A stretch of DNA of 64,000 bases from an uncultured Bacteroidales bacterium (GTDB lineage: Bacteria; Bacteroidota; Bacteroidia; Bacteroidales; F082), in contig CAMHJX010000012.1 of NCBI GenBank assembly GCA_946185535.1, forward strand, positions 1 through 64,000, given 5' to 3'. The notes beneath the pieces were generated by a model. It saw nothing but the letters and a program-made list of their open reading frames with translations. It did no database searches and was not told the DNA's origin. Positions 9,360 through 17,799 of the stretch are shown piece after piece. Position 1 is the stretch's first letter. Each line of letters opens with the position of its first letter. The position numbers and the translations under genes are program-made.

Positions 9360-10736
9360 TCATGCAATCTCTCCGCCTTTCGCGAAATGCTGATAGAAGG
9401 CGATGATGGTCTCGATGCCTTTGTAGAAGTGGTCGAGGCGGTAGTTCTCGTTGGGCGAGTGGATGGCGTCTTCGCCGAGGCCGAAGCCCATCAGGATGGA
9501 CTTGATGCCCAACACTTCCTCGAATCTGGCAATAATCGGGATGGAACCGCCCGAGCGCATCGGGATGGGCTGCTTGCCGTAGGTGTCCATGTAGGCGGCT
9601 TCAGCGGCTTTGTAGGCCGGCAGGTCGATGGGGCAGCCGTAGGCTTGTCCACCATGTAGCGGCGTGACTTTCACGGTGACATATTCGGGAGCGTTTTGCT
9701 CGAAATAGTCTTTTACCAACTCGGCAATCTTCTCGTGGTCTTGGTTAGGCACCAGACGGCACGAGAGCTTGGCATAGGCCTTCGAAGGCAGCACGGTCTT
9801 GGAGCCTTCGCCCGTGTAGCCACCCCACATGCCGCAGAGGTCGAAGGTGGGACGGATGCCCACTCTTTCGATTTTGGTGTAGCCATTTTCGCCACGCAAT
9901 GCCTTCACACCGACGCTGTTTTTGTAGTTTTCCTCGTTGTAAGGAGCCATGTTGAGCAACTCACGCTCACGGGGTGAGCTCTCGATGACATCGTCGTAGA
10001 AATGCGGGATGGTGATGTGGTTGTTCTCGTCCATGCACTTGGCAATCATCTCGCAGAGGGTGTTGAGCGGGTTGGCCACGCTGCCGCCGAAGAGGCCAGA
10101 GTGCAAGTCGGCGTTGGGGCCGGTGACTTCAATTTCCCAGTAGGCGAGACCGCGTAAGCCCGTGGTGATGCTCGGCACATCAGGACCAATCATTGAGGTG
10201 TCAGAGACGAGGATGATATCAGCCTTGACGAGGTCTTTGTAATCCACGACCCACTTGGAGAGGCTGCCCGAACCGATTTCCTCTTCACCTTCGAGCATGA
10301 ACTTCACGTTGCAGGGAAGGGTGTTGGTTTTCACCATGGTCTCGAAGGCCTTGGCGTGCATAAACGATTGTCCTTTATCATCGTCGGCGCCGCGAGCCCA
10401 AATCTTGCCGTCTTTGATGACAGGCTCAAACGGGTCAGTGTGCCACAGGTCGATGGGGTCGACGGGCATCACGTCGTAGTGACCGTAGACCAAGACGGTG
10501 GGCAGTTTCGGGTCGATGATTTTCTCACCATAGACGATAGGGTTGCCCTCAGTGGGCATCACCTCAGCCTTGTCGGCACCAGCCGCCAGGATGGCATCGC
10601 GCCAGTATTCGGCACAACGGATCATGTCCGGCTTGTGGGCTGATTCTGAACTAATGGAAGGAATTCTGATCAAGCCAAAGAGTTCCTCAAGGAAACGCTC
10701 CTTGTTGGCTTCAATGTAGTTGTTGGTGATTTGCAT
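9360..10736 (-). CDS. M20 family dipeptidase
   Basis: Cytosolic metallo-dipeptidase of the M20/CNDP type, 458 residues with no signal peptide. Metal and catalytic motifs are all present: VYGH86YD88VMPVD, GADDD(118-120)KG, the catalytic pair in EGE151E152EIGSGS, and the dimerisation-domain motif HSGLFGG. It probably hydrolyses dipeptides from protein breakdown, fitting an amino-acid-using anaerobe. It is convergent with the M16 peptidase gene and shares its bidirectional terminator. Confidence 0.9.
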   Translation of the reverse strand: MQITNNYIEANKERFLEELFGLIRIPSISSESAHKPDMIRCAEYWRDAILAAGADKAEVMPTEGNPIVYGEKIIDPKLPTVLVYGHYDVMPVDPIDLWHTDPFEPVIKDGKIWARGADDDKGQSFMHAKAFETMVKTNTLPCNVKFMLEGEEEIGSGSLSKWVVDYKDLVKADIILVSDTSMIGPDVPSITTGLRGLAYWEIEVTGPNADLHSGLFGGSVANPLNTLCEMIAKCMDENNHITIPHFYDDVIESSPRERELLNMAPYNEENYKNSVGVKALRGENGYTKIERVGIRPTFDLCGMWGGYTGEGSKTVLPSKAYAKLSCRLVPNQDHEKIAELVKDYFEQNAPEYVTVKVTPLHGGQAYGCPIDLPAYKAAEAAYMDTYGKQPIPMRSGGSIPIIARFEEVLGIKSILMGFGLGEDAIHSPNENYRLDHFYKGIETIIAFYQHFAKGGEIA

Positions 10737-10782
10737 AAGGATTCAAAATTTGAAATTCAAAGATTTAAGAATTCGTTCTGAG

Positions 10783-10847
10783 CCGCTTCGCGTCACTGCG
10801 AGCCGTCATTGCGAGGAACGAAGCAAACGAAGCAGTCCGGAATGCGG
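10783..10847. repeat. Dispersed GC-rich repeat upstream of the M20 gene
   Basis: Contains CGTCATTGCGAGGAACGAAG followed by GAAGCAGTCCGGAATGCGG, a pattern I recognise as a common intergenic repeat of many bacterial genomes. It lies in the predicted 5' untranslated region of the M20 gene, much more GC-rich than the flanking sequence. No coding role. Confidence 0.6.
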
Positions 10848-10851
10848 ATTG

Positions 10852-10859
10852 CAAAGATA
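10852..10859 (-). promoter_or_regulatory. -7 box for the M20 peptidase gene
   Basis: TATCTTTG on the minus strand, matching TAnnTTTG. No convincing -33 element. It would give a leader of about 110 bases containing the GC-rich repeat. Confidence 0.45.
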
Positions 10860-10890
10860 GTGATTTCTTTGGAAATCTTTCAGAAAAGCG

Positions 10891-10918
10891 TTGATTAAAC
10901 TGAAAATGTTTATCTTTG
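10891..10918 (+). promoter_or_regulatory. Promoter of the toxin-antitoxin pair
   Basis: TTG (10891-10893), a 17-base spacer, then TATCTTTG (10911-10918). A good match to the Bacteroidota promoter consensus. Confidence 0.65.
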
Positions 10919-10926
10919 CAGGGTAA

Positions 10927-10944
10927 AAGATGATAGTTTATCTT
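10927..10944 (+). promoter_or_regulatory. Possible operator of the toxin-antitoxin pair
   Basis: Imperfect palindrome AAGAT-N8-ATCTT just downstream of the predicted transcription start. Type II antitoxins usually repress their own promoter through such sites. The role is inferred from position and symmetry. Confidence 0.4.
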
Positions 10945-10973
10945 CCAGCTATTATAATATAGGAGAGTTTATT

Positions 10974-11174
10974 ATGGCAACCATCACATTAACCACGAAG
11001 AATCAGTTTGAGTATGATGCTGTTATTGCTTTTCTGAAAGCGTTGAAAATTAGATGTAAGATTTCTGATAATACGGCTAACAATGAGGCTTTGGAAATAG
11101 CTCAAAGTGTAGAAGGCGTAAAAAACGGAACAATTGCGACAAGACCGTTGTCAGTATTATTAAAGGAATTATGA
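10974..11174 (+). CDS. Small antitoxin-like protein (DUF2683-like)
   Basis: 66-residue protein beginning MATITLTTKNQFEYDAVIAF, resembling the small DUF2683-type partners of RelE/ParE toxins in Bacteroidota. Its stop overlaps the toxin start by four bases (ATGA), typical translational coupling. A strong Shine-Dalgarno AGGAGAG (10961-10967) precedes the start, unusual for this genome and suggestive of recent acquisition. It is expected to neutralise the toxin and repress the operon. Confidence 0.7.
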   Translation: MATITLTTKNQFEYDAVIAFLKALKIRCKISDNTANNEALEIAQSVEGVKNGTIATRPLSVLLKEL

Positions 11175-11506
11175 GTTATCAGATAGAAACAATTGCAAAA
11201 TTCGACAGGCAACTGAAAACTCTTGCAAAGAAGTATCCTTCTATCAAAGAAGATTTTTTGAAGTTGGTAGCTGAATTGTCAGAGAATCCTTTCTCGGGTA
11301 CTCTGCTTTTCAATGATGTGTACAAGATTAGGATGAAAATCACTTCAAAAGGTAAGGGCAAAAGCGGTGGAGCACGTGTTATCTATTTCAATTTGTTTGC
11401 TCAATCTGACTCGGATAAGGTAGTGTTGATTTCCATTTATGATAAAAGCGAGAAGGAAACTGTTAGCGACAAGGAGATAAAGAAAGCTTTGAAAGCGATT
11501 GGATAG
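11171..11506 (+). CDS. RelE/ParE-superfamily toxin
   Basis: 111-residue protein with the pattern of RelE/ParE toxins: an N-terminal helical part (KFDRQLKTLAKKYPSIKEDF), then strands with KIRMKITSKGKGKSGGARVI and VVLISIYDKSEKETV. The conserved arginine in GARVIYF and the C-terminal KAL helix fit the family. Whether it cuts mRNA or hits gyrase cannot be told. It is translationally coupled to the upstream antitoxin. Confidence 0.75.
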   Translation: MSYQIETIAKFDRQLKTLAKKYPSIKEDFLKLVAELSENPFSGTLLFNDVYKIRMKITSKGKGKSGGARVIYFNLFAQSDSDKVVLISIYDKSEKETVSDKEIKKALKAIG

Positions 11507-11816
11507 TAATCGTATTGATTATAAATAAACTAATGAATTAATTGGATATAAAGGAATAAACAACACTCTGACATATTAACCTCCTGAGCTTTACGCTCTT
11601 GTTCTCTCAACTGAAAACTCGACACTTTTAGATATGCATGAGAATGAGGCAATAAAGTTCACGCTGGATGGCGTGAATTTTTGCATTTATCTATGTATAT
11701 CGGAAGTCGAGTTCCGCAGTTGAAGGTAATGCAAAAGGTTTCACGCCTTTCTTATTGCTTTTTTGGGGAAGGATGAAAGCCGACAAACAAAGAAATCAAT
11801 CTAAAAACATCACTAT
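11507..11816. other. Intergenic region of 310 bases
   Basis: AT-rich spacer between the toxin and a T9SS gene. It holds one terminator-like hairpin at 11657-11682. A 29-codon open frame starts at the ATG at 11635, but its sequence is unremarkable and it runs through the hairpin, so I do not call it a gene. No clear TAnnTTTG box was found before the next gene. Confidence 0.6.
11657..11682 (+). terminator. Terminator-like hairpin
   Basis: Stem TTCACGC (11658-11664) / GCGTGAA (11671-11677) with a 6-base loop, followed by Ts. It lies about 150 bases after the toxin gene and could end that transcript. Confidence 0.5.
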
Positions 11817-13028
11817 ATGAGGAAGTTTTATACAATTTTGCTAACGTTGTTCACTGTGACCAGCGTAGCCGTGGCCCAGCCTGCCATGACCGGCAAAGGC
11901 TACATTGACAACAAATTGACAGAAGTTGACGCAAACTCTACATGTCAAGGTAACAGGACTTTAACGCCAGAGATCTATGCCATCTATGACGACGTTCATT
12001 TTCAACATCCGTCAACAGTGACATGTCCATTCTGGTATGTGTTCGGCACAACCGAGAATTACTCATGGTGGAAATGGGAACTGAATGGCCAAGAATTCGA
12101 TACGCCTGAGGTAGAATACGGCTTAGAACATCCAAATTACATAAAAGTCACTGTCGGCAATGACAATGGAGATACCGGCTCCGACTCAATTTGGTTCGAT
12201 GTAAAAGACCATTTCGAATACGACAGCATCATGCTAGAAGTTGATGAAAACGGGCACTCTTCGATTTTTATGAAATTTTCACCGCAAGAAGTCTTTGCAG
12301 TAACAATTCTTCGCAGCGACAACCATACAGATTGGCAACTTGTAGCGGGATTTCATAATTGGCATGGTGAACCAGTACCAGAAAACGGAGAAATTCAGCT
12401 TTCAGACCAAGATGTCGAATTCAACAACGATGAACAATGGACATACAATTTTAACATTTTGGACACATGCCGATACACTAGTATAGACATAAATATCCCT
12501 GGTATGTTCCTTGCTACAATTCAAGAGAATGATGAATGGATGTTAGACATGAAAACGACAATCAATCAATTCGGACCACTGAATGACTTCGAATATGTAT
12601 ATGTGGTATACACGATTGACCAATACGGCCAACGTCACCACTTTACAGATGAAAATGGCCCCGTAGTCCTACAGCAAAACGCCACTTCGTGGACAATCCC
12701 AGGCCCACATGTCGACCCATACTATCAGGTTGGTGTTGCGTTAGTACATGAAGATGGAAGCTATGAGATTCTATCTTTGTCAAAAAAGGTGGAAAATCCA
12801 TTATTAGATCCAACAGGTATCGAAGAAGATTCCCAAGCGTTTATGGTCTACCCTAATCCCGCCCAAGGCCGTTTCACGGTAGAAGGCACCGGAAAACTAA
12901 TGATTAGTAATATGTTCGGACAAACCATCCTGAACAAGGAAATCGACGGCAAAACGACCATTGAATTACCGCAAGGCCTGTATTTCGTGAAATTGGGCGG
13001 CGAAACGCGGAAAATCGTGGTGGAATAA
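11817..13028 (+). CDS. T9SS-exported protein of unknown function
   Basis: 403 residues with signal peptide MRKFYTILLTLFTVTSVAVA and a C-terminal T9SS sorting domain from about residue 340 (VYPNPAQGRF ... GLYFVKLGGETRKIVVE). The middle part is rich in aromatic and acidic residues and looks beta-sandwich-like (WWKWELNG, IKVTVGNDNGDTG, a PKD-like pattern near residues 75-125). No catalytic motif was seen. It is expected on the cell surface or released. Confidence 0.75.
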   Translation: MRKFYTILLTLFTVTSVAVAQPAMTGKGYIDNKLTEVDANSTCQGNRTLTPEIYAIYDDVHFQHPSTVTCPFWYVFGTTENYSWWKWELNGQEFDTPEVEYGLEHPNYIKVTVGNDNGDTGSDSIWFDVKDHFEYDSIMLEVDENGHSSIFMKFSPQEVFAVTILRSDNHTDWQLVAGFHNWHGEPVPENGEIQLSDQDVEFNNDEQWTYNFNILDTCRYTSIDINIPGMFLATIQENDEWMLDMKTTINQFGPLNDFEYVYVVYTIDQYGQRHHFTDENGPVVLQQNATSWTIPGPHVDPYYQVGVALVHEDGSYEILSLSKKVENPLLDPTGIEEDSQAFMVYPNPAQGRFTVEGTGKLMISNMFGQTILNKEIDGKTTIELPQGLYFVKLGGETRKIVVE

Positions 13029-13038
13029 TCGCGTCGGC

Positions 13039-13131
13039 CTGTAGGGCTGTCACATCGAGGCAGCCGCAACATCGAGGCAGCCGCATTGTGGGTTCCCATT
13101 TTGCGGCTGCCGTGGTACGACAGCCCTACAG
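13039..13131. repeat. Large inverted repeat with internal 17-base tandem duplication
   Basis: Outer arms CTGTAGGGCTGTC (13039-13051) and GACAGCCCTACAG (13119-13131) are perfect complements, and an inner GGCAGCCGCA pairs with TGCGGCTGCC (13102-13111). The left side carries ACATCGAGGCAGCCGCA twice in a row (13052-13068, 13069-13085). It resembles a small dispersed palindromic element. Confidence 0.7.
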
Positions 13132-13156
13132 CCCATCGTGGTGTGACAACCAACAA

Positions 13157-13189
13157 AAACCCTCCTACCAATAATCGGCAGGAGGGTTT
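13157..13189. terminator. Bidirectional terminator
   Basis: Ten-base perfect stem AAACCCTCCT (13157-13166) / AGGAGGGTTT (13180-13189) between the convergent T9SS gene and lpxH, which it can terminate on both strands. Confidence 0.75.
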
Positions 13190-13223
13190 CCATTTTTCAA
13201 CTGGTTTACAATTTGTCACCGTT

Positions 13224-13979
13224 TCAATCTTCTTCAAACCGTTTCAACTCCACTGTTTCTCCGTCAAACACCGCGTAGGTGAAATCATATATCCAATTTC
13301 CCACGACGGTGGTCAAGGCATGGTTGCCGGACTTGTATTGCATGGGCTTGTGCTGGTGGCCGAAGACGAAGAAGTCTATGGTTGGGTCAAGCAGGGCTTG
13401 CTCTTGGGCGTATTGGTACAGGCGCGTTTTTGGGATGTCATCGTAATAGCTGCGTTCCACCTCGTTCTTGAGTTTCTTCAGACGGTGGTTGTGCGACCAT
13501 TTTAAAGCCAAACCAATGCCAATATCAGGATGTAAATGTCTGAACAACCATTGGTTGAACTTGCACTCAAACACCTTTTTCAAGAACTTGTAGCCTTTGT
13601 CGCCAGGACCTCTGCCGTCGCCGTGAACCAAAAAGAATTTCTTGCCCTTGATGGTCTTGACGACAGGCTCACGGTGCATCTCAAGTCCGAGTTCATCGTG
13701 CAGGTAGCCGAAACTCCAAAGGTCGTGGTTGCCGATGAACATGTGGACAGGGATGCCGTTGTCCACGAATTCGGCCAACTTGCCTTGCAGCCTTACGAAA
13801 CCCTTGGGAATCACCGTCTTGTATTCGAACCAAAAGTCGAATAAGTCTCCCATCAGGTAAAGCTCCTCACAATTTGGACGGATACCATCAAGGAAGCGCA
13901 ACAGCTTGCGCTCGCGCTTTTGGCTGTCTTCGAGCGAAGGAATGCCCAGGTGGAAATCGGTGATGAAATAAACGGCCAT
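13224..13979 (-). CDS. lpxH: UDP-2,3-diacylglucosamine diphosphatase, LpxH-type
   Basis: Calcineurin-like phosphoesterase of 251 residues that removes UMP from UDP-2,3-diacylglucosamine in lipid A synthesis, at the inner face of the membrane. The metal motifs are all there: D8-F-H10, GD45LFD48, GN84H85D86, H119GDG and a C-terminal GHQHKP. It lies in one operon with lpxK, which supports the lipid A role; its start overlaps the punA stop by one base. Some Bacteroidota carry several LpxH-like enzymes, so the exact substrate is probable rather than proven. Confidence 0.85.
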   Translation of the reverse strand: MAVYFITDFHLGIPSLEDSQKRERKLLRFLDGIRPNCEELYLMGDLFDFWFEYKTVIPKGFVRLQGKLAEFVDNGIPVHMFIGNHDLWSFGYLHDELGLEMHREPVVKTIKGKKFFLVHGDGRGPGDKGYKFLKKVFECKFNQWLFRHLHPDIGIGLALKWSHNHRLKKLKNEVERSYYDDIPKTRLYQYAQEQALLDPTIDFFVFGHQHKPMQYKSGNHALTTVVGNWIYDFTYAVFDGETVELKRFEED

Positions 13980-14815
13980 CAGAACTTGATTTCGGCGCTG
14001 CGGCGGATAAGCTCGGTGATGAGGGTGATGAGCTTCGGCTCAACAGCATTCACGGCCTTGATGACTTCCTCGTGCGTGATGGTGATGGTGTGGTCTACGC
14101 CAAAGATGTTGCCCATGTCGGAAACAATAGATAGACCAAAGACGGGTAGGTTACCTTGTCTTGCAACGATGACCTCGGGTGTGGTCGACATGCCAATGGT
14201 GTCGGCGCCGATGATGCGGAAATAACGGCACTCGGCAGGGGTCTCATAAGTGGGGCCTGAGGTGGAACAATACACACCATGTTGTACCCAAATGCCTTTT
14301 TCCATGGCAATCTCATCAGCCAATTTGATGAGGCGTTTGTCGTATGGCTCGCTCATGTCGGGGAAACGTTCGCCGAAACGCTCGTCATGGGGACCAATCA
14401 GGGGATTGGGCATGGCGTGGATGTGGTCGTTGATGATCATGATATCACCCACGTGGAAGTTCGGGTTGAGTCCGCCCGCAGCATTGCTGAGGATAAGGAA
14501 TTGGATGCCCAACTGCATCATCATGCGGATGGGGAAGGCGACCTCGCTCATTGGATAGCCTTCGTAGTAGTGGAAACGGCCTTGCATGGCGATGACTTTA
14601 CGGCTAGCGATGGTGCCAAAAAGCAGTTGCCCCTGGTGACCTTTCACAGTGGAGACAGGGAAGTTCGGAATGTCCGAATAGGGAATGGCATATTCGACGT
14701 CGATGCCGCTGGCCAAGCCGCCTAAGCCAGAGCCTAACACAATGCCGACTTCGGGTTGAAAATCGTTGGTTTTCAATTTAATGTAACCAACAGTGTTAAG
14801 AATTCTCTCGTACAT
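13979..14815 (-). CDS. punA: Purine nucleoside phosphorylase (PNP type I)
   Basis: 278-residue trimeric-type PNP that splits inosine and guanosine with phosphate to base and ribose-1-phosphate in purine salvage. Family signatures: GSGLGGLA near the N-terminus, GRFHYYEGYP, LSNAAGGLNPNF, SGPTYETPAECR, IGMSTTPEVIVARQ. It sits between lpxK and lpxH: its start overlaps lpxK by 20 bases and its stop overlaps the lpxH start by one base (TGATG). Confidence 0.93.
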   Translation of the reverse strand: MYERILNTVGYIKLKTNDFQPEVGIVLGSGLGGLASGIDVEYAIPYSDIPNFPVSTVKGHQGQLLFGTIASRKVIAMQGRFHYYEGYPMSEVAFPIRMMMQLGIQFLILSNAAGGLNPNFHVGDIMIINDHIHAMPNPLIGPHDERFGERFPDMSEPYDKRLIKLADEIAMEKGIWVQHGVYCSTSGPTYETPAECRYFRIIGADTIGMSTTPEVIVARQGNLPVFGLSIVSDMGNIFGVDHTITITHEEVIKAVNAVEPKLITLITELIRRSAEIKF

Positions 14816-15833
14816 ATTTCAATATTTCTTCGTTAAACTTTTCTTCTTCATGGAAACGCACCGTGACGGGCAAATCGTATAGCGGAGTGCGTTCAAACTG
14901 ACAAAGATAAGGAGAATTTGTCAATCGCGAAGCATCTTTTTCCGTGGTGACAATGATTTTCTTTTCTCCGTCAAGCTTTTCAAACCAATCGAGAACGGCT
15001 TTCATGTCTTTTCCCTTATAGTCGTGATGGTCGCCAAAAGGCAGAAAATCAACGGCATGATAGCGCTTTTTCAGTTCTTCGACAAAGGGCTTGGGATTAC
15101 CGATGCCACAAAATGCAAAAGCACCATCTGCTTCTTCAGGGGAAAATGCTTTTGCCGCTTCGTTCAAAGGTTGCAAAGCCGCATGCTCCAAGTAGGAGAA
15201 ATACACTTTTTGGTTCTCTGAAGTGTTTAATTTGTTGGTTATCTGTTGCTTTTCTTGCTCGCTTAAATCTTTCGGAGCCTTGCTAATCACGATGATGTCG
15301 GCTCGCTTGGCCGCTGATCTCACATCGCGTAAAGTGCCGGCAGGGAAGAGGTAATCATCCATGTAAAGGCGCTGGTATTCCGTCAAGAGGATATTCAGTC
15401 CCGCGCTTATGCTTCGATGTTGGAAGGCATCGTCCAGAAGGACGACTTCGACTCCCTGCTCCCCAAACAGGTGCGTCACACCATCCACTCGATCTTCGTC
15501 CACCGCGACTTGAATCCCAGGGTATTTCTTGAAATAGAGCAACGGCTCGTCGCCCAAATCATTATAAGTGCTTGATGCTTCTGCGAGCTTGAAGCCTTTG
15601 GTTTGCCTGCCATAGCCACGGCTCAAGGTGGCCACAAGGTAATCATTCTTCAAAAGGCGGATGAGGTATTCGGTGTGCGGTGTTTTACCCGTCCCGCCAA
15701 GGTTGAGGTTGCCCACGCAAATCACAGGTTTCTCGAATCGCTTGGATTTCAAGATGTGCCAATCATATAATTTGTGCCTGATACTGAGCACAATATGGTA
15801 CAAAAGCGCTATGGGCAGCAGTAAAATTCTCAT
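14796..15833 (-). CDS. lpxK: Tetraacyldisaccharide 4'-kinase
   Basis: LpxK phosphorylates the tetraacyl-disaccharide 1-phosphate precursor at the 4' position to make lipid IVA at the inner membrane. I use the ATG at 15833, which opens an N-terminal membrane helix (MRILLLPIALLYHIVLSI); an in-frame TTG at 15845 is less likely. The Walker A motif GNLNLGGTGKT spans residues 41-51, followed by LSRGYGRQTKGF and LLDDAFQHR, all typical. 345 residues is normal. First gene of the lpxK-punA-lpxH operon. Confidence 0.93.
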   Translation of the reverse strand: MRILLLPIALLYHIVLSIRHKLYDWHILKSKRFEKPVICVGNLNLGGTGKTPHTEYLIRLLKNDYLVATLSRGYGRQTKGFKLAEASSTYNDLGDEPLLYFKKYPGIQVAVDEDRVDGVTHLFGEQGVEVVLLDDAFQHRSISAGLNILLTEYQRLYMDDYLFPAGTLRDVRSAAKRADIIVISKAPKDLSEQEKQQITNKLNTSENQKVYFSYLEHAALQPLNEAAKAFSPEEADGAFAFCGIGNPKPFVEELKKRYHAVDFLPFGDHHDYKGKDMKAVLDWFEKLDGEKKIIVTTEKDASRLTNSPYLCQFERTPLYDLPVTVRFHEEEKFNEEILKYVRENS

Positions 15834-15842
15834 TGTAGGGGT

Positions 15843-15850
15843 CAAAATTA
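15843..15850 (-). promoter_or_regulatory. -7 box upstream of lpxK
   Basis: TAATTTTG on the minus strand, about 10 bases before the lpxK ATG. A TTTG on the same strand (15875-15878) lies 24 bases upstream, a little far for a -33 element. Confidence 0.4.
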
Positions 15851-15889
15851 CGCAAAAATCTCTAATTTTACGGCCAAATTCATAAAAAA

Positions 15890-15973
15890 GACTTCGGGAC
15901 TATGAGACTGCGAGACTGCGGGACGGTATAGCCTCAAATTCTTGAAGTCCAATAGTCTCGAAGTCCCGTAGTC
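15890..15973. repeat. Inverted repeat between lpxK and nif3
   Basis: Arms GACTTCGGGACTATGAGACT (15890-15909) and AGTCTCGAAGTCCCGTAGTC (15954-15973) pair with few mismatches. The inner part repeats GAGACTGCGAGACTGCGGGAC. It fills most of the 150-base divergent intergenic space and is probably a dispersed palindromic element rather than a control site. Confidence 0.65.
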
Positions 15974-15983
15974 AACAAATACT

Positions 15984-16781
15984 ATGACCGTAAAAGACAT
16001 ATTGAACTGCATCACTGAGATTGCGCCGTTGCAATGGCAAGAGAGTTACGACAATGCGGGTCTTCAGGTTGGTAACCTTAATGCCGAAATCCATAAAGCC
16101 TTGATTTGCTTGGATATCACCGAAGAAATTGTGGATGAAGCCGTTGCCAAACAATGTGATCTCATCATCAGTCATCACCCGCTTATTTTCCGTGGTTTGA
16201 AGCATTTGACTCCTGAAACCTACATCGAACGTGCTGTAATGAAGGCTGTTAAGCATGATATCGCCATGATTTCTATGCATACTAATTTGGATAACAGTTA
16301 TTTGGGCGTGAGTCGAGTGCTGGCCGAACGCCTTGGTTTGGAAAACTTGCAATTTCTTCAACCCTCCGATTCGGAACCTGAGTTATGCGGTGCGGGTATG
16401 ATTGGTGAGTTTGCAATTCCGATGGAAGAAGTTGGTTTTCTTGAACTTGTTGCGAAAACCATTGATTCTCCGTGCCTGCGCCATTCAGCCTTGACGGGGA
16501 GAAAAATCCTTAAAGTGGCGCTTTGTGGTGGCTCGGGCACACCTTTCATGCCCAATGCCTTAAGGCTAAAAGCCGATGCCTACCTCACTGCCGACATCAA
16601 ATACCATGATTTCTTTGTTCCCGAAGGCAACATCTTGCTGGTCGATGGCGGACATTTCGAGACGGAACAGTTCACGAAAGACTTAATATGTGAGCTGATT
16701 AGGAAAAAATTTCCTACCTTTGCAGCCGAAATTGCCGAAACTAAGACGAATCCGGTGCACTATTTTGTAAAAAACAAGTAA
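15984..16781 (+). CDS. Nif3-like dinuclear metal centre protein
   Basis: 265-residue member of the NIF3/DUF34 family, forming toroidal hexamers with a two-metal site. The conserved motifs are present: SYDNAGLQVG, LIISH64H65PLIF, SMHTNLDN, and C-terminal DIKYHDFF and VDGGHFETEQF. This is the short form without the extra inserted domain. The biochemical role is unsettled; some databases label it GTP cyclohydrolase 1 type 2, a name I would not rely on. It precedes the zinc-ribbon gene by 7 bases, a pairing common in bacteria. Confidence 0.88.
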   Translation: MTVKDILNCITEIAPLQWQESYDNAGLQVGNLNAEIHKALICLDITEEIVDEAVAKQCDLIISHHPLIFRGLKHLTPETYIERAVMKAVKHDIAMISMHTNLDNSYLGVSRVLAERLGLENLQFLQPSDSEPELCGAGMIGEFAIPMEEVGFLELVAKTIDSPCLRHSALTGRKILKVALCGGSGTPFMPNALRLKADAYLTADIKYHDFFVPEGNILLVDGGHFETEQFTKDLICELIRKKFPTFAAEIAETKTNPVHYFVKNK

Positions 16782-16788
16782 TCACAAT

Positions 16789-17721
16789 ATGGCTAAGAAA
16801 GAAAACACAGAAGTTGCTGAGGTGACTGAAGTCGCTGAGGTAGAAGAAGTTAAGAAAACCAAAAAGACGACAAAGAAGTCAACAAAAGCCGAGCCCGAGG
16901 CTGAGGTGAAAGAGGAAGTTGCTGCTCCAACAGAGGAAGCTCCTGTTGAGAAGGAAGAAGCTCCGAAACCTGTTGACCCAGTTGAAGTGAGTGTGGAACA
17001 AAAGCTGGTTGCTCTTTACACCCTTCAGCAAGTTGATTCCAAGATTGATGAAATCAGGGCCTATCGCGGCAACCTGCCTTTGGAAATTCAGGACATTGAG
17101 GATGAAATCGCTGGCTTGGAGACCCGTATCACCAACTTCAAGGATGAAAGCAAGAAGCATCAGAAGGATATCTCGGACTACAAGATCAAGATTAAGGAGA
17201 CCGAGGCCCTGATTAAGAAATATGAGGAACAGCAGAACAATGTGCGCAACAATCGTGAGTATGATTCCTTAACGAAAGAAATCGAATATCAACAGTTGGA
17301 CAATCAGTTGTCGGAGAAACGTATCAAGGAGATTACGGCTAAGGACAATGATTTGGCAACGAAGGTGGCTGATGCACAAATGCGTCTTACTGAACTTAAG
17401 GCTTCGCTGAAGGAGAAGAAAGACGAGTTGCATTCGCTTGTGGAAGGCACTGAGAAGGAAGAAGAACAATTGTTGCAGCGTTCGGCCGACTGCGAGAAGT
17501 TGGTGGAAGACCGTTTGTTGGTTGCTTACAAGCGTATCCGTAAGAATGCCCGCAACGGTCTTGCCGTTGTCGGTATCTTCGACGAGGCTTGTGGCGGTTG
17601 CTTTAACCGTATCCCTCCCCAACACCAATTGGACATCTGCACGCACAAGAAGATCATCGTTTGCGAATATTGCGGTCGTATCCTTGTCGACAAGGGCATC
17701 ATCGCACAATACAACGCTTGA
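16789..17721 (+). CDS. Coiled-coil protein with C-terminal C4 zinc ribbon
   Basis: 310-residue cytoplasmic protein. Residues 1-70 are a charged Glu/Lys/Val-rich extension, residues 75-260 form a long coiled coil, and the C-terminus carries a CGGC...CEYC zinc ribbon (cysteines near 268-271 and 290-295). This is the family often annotated as a C4-type zinc-ribbon or putative nucleic-acid-binding protein, usually found next to nif3 as here. The acidic/basic N-terminal tail is longer than in most relatives. Function unknown. Confidence 0.82.
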   Translation: MAKKENTEVAEVTEVAEVEEVKKTKKTTKKSTKAEPEAEVKEEVAAPTEEAPVEKEEAPKPVDPVEVSVEQKLVALYTLQQVDSKIDEIRAYRGNLPLEIQDIEDEIAGLETRITNFKDESKKHQKDISDYKIKIKETEALIKKYEEQQNNVRNNREYDSLTKEIEYQQLDNQLSEKRIKEITAKDNDLATKVADAQMRLTELKASLKEKKDELHSLVEGTEKEEEQLLQRSADCEKLVEDRLLVAYKRIRKNARNGLAVVGIFDEACGGCFNRIPPQHQLDICTHKKIIVCEYCGRILVDKGIIAQYNA

Positions 17722-17744
17722 TACTGTTTCGTGACTATCATAAC

Positions 17745-17780
17745 AAAGGCTGCTCCTTCTTGATGAAAGAGCAGCCTTTT
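17745..17780 (+). terminator. Rho-independent terminator after the zinc-ribbon gene
   Basis: Eleven-base stem AAAGGCTGCTC (17745-17755) / GAGCAGCCTTT (17769-17779) then Ts. It also lies just past the convergent S41 gene and may serve both. Confidence 0.85.
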
Positions 17781-17799
17781 TCGTATTAGGTGATTTTTG

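Noticed and set aside
11635-11724. 29-codon open frame starting MHENEAIKFTLDGVNF
   Set aside because: Short, no promoter or ribosome-binding site, and it crosses a terminator-like hairpin.
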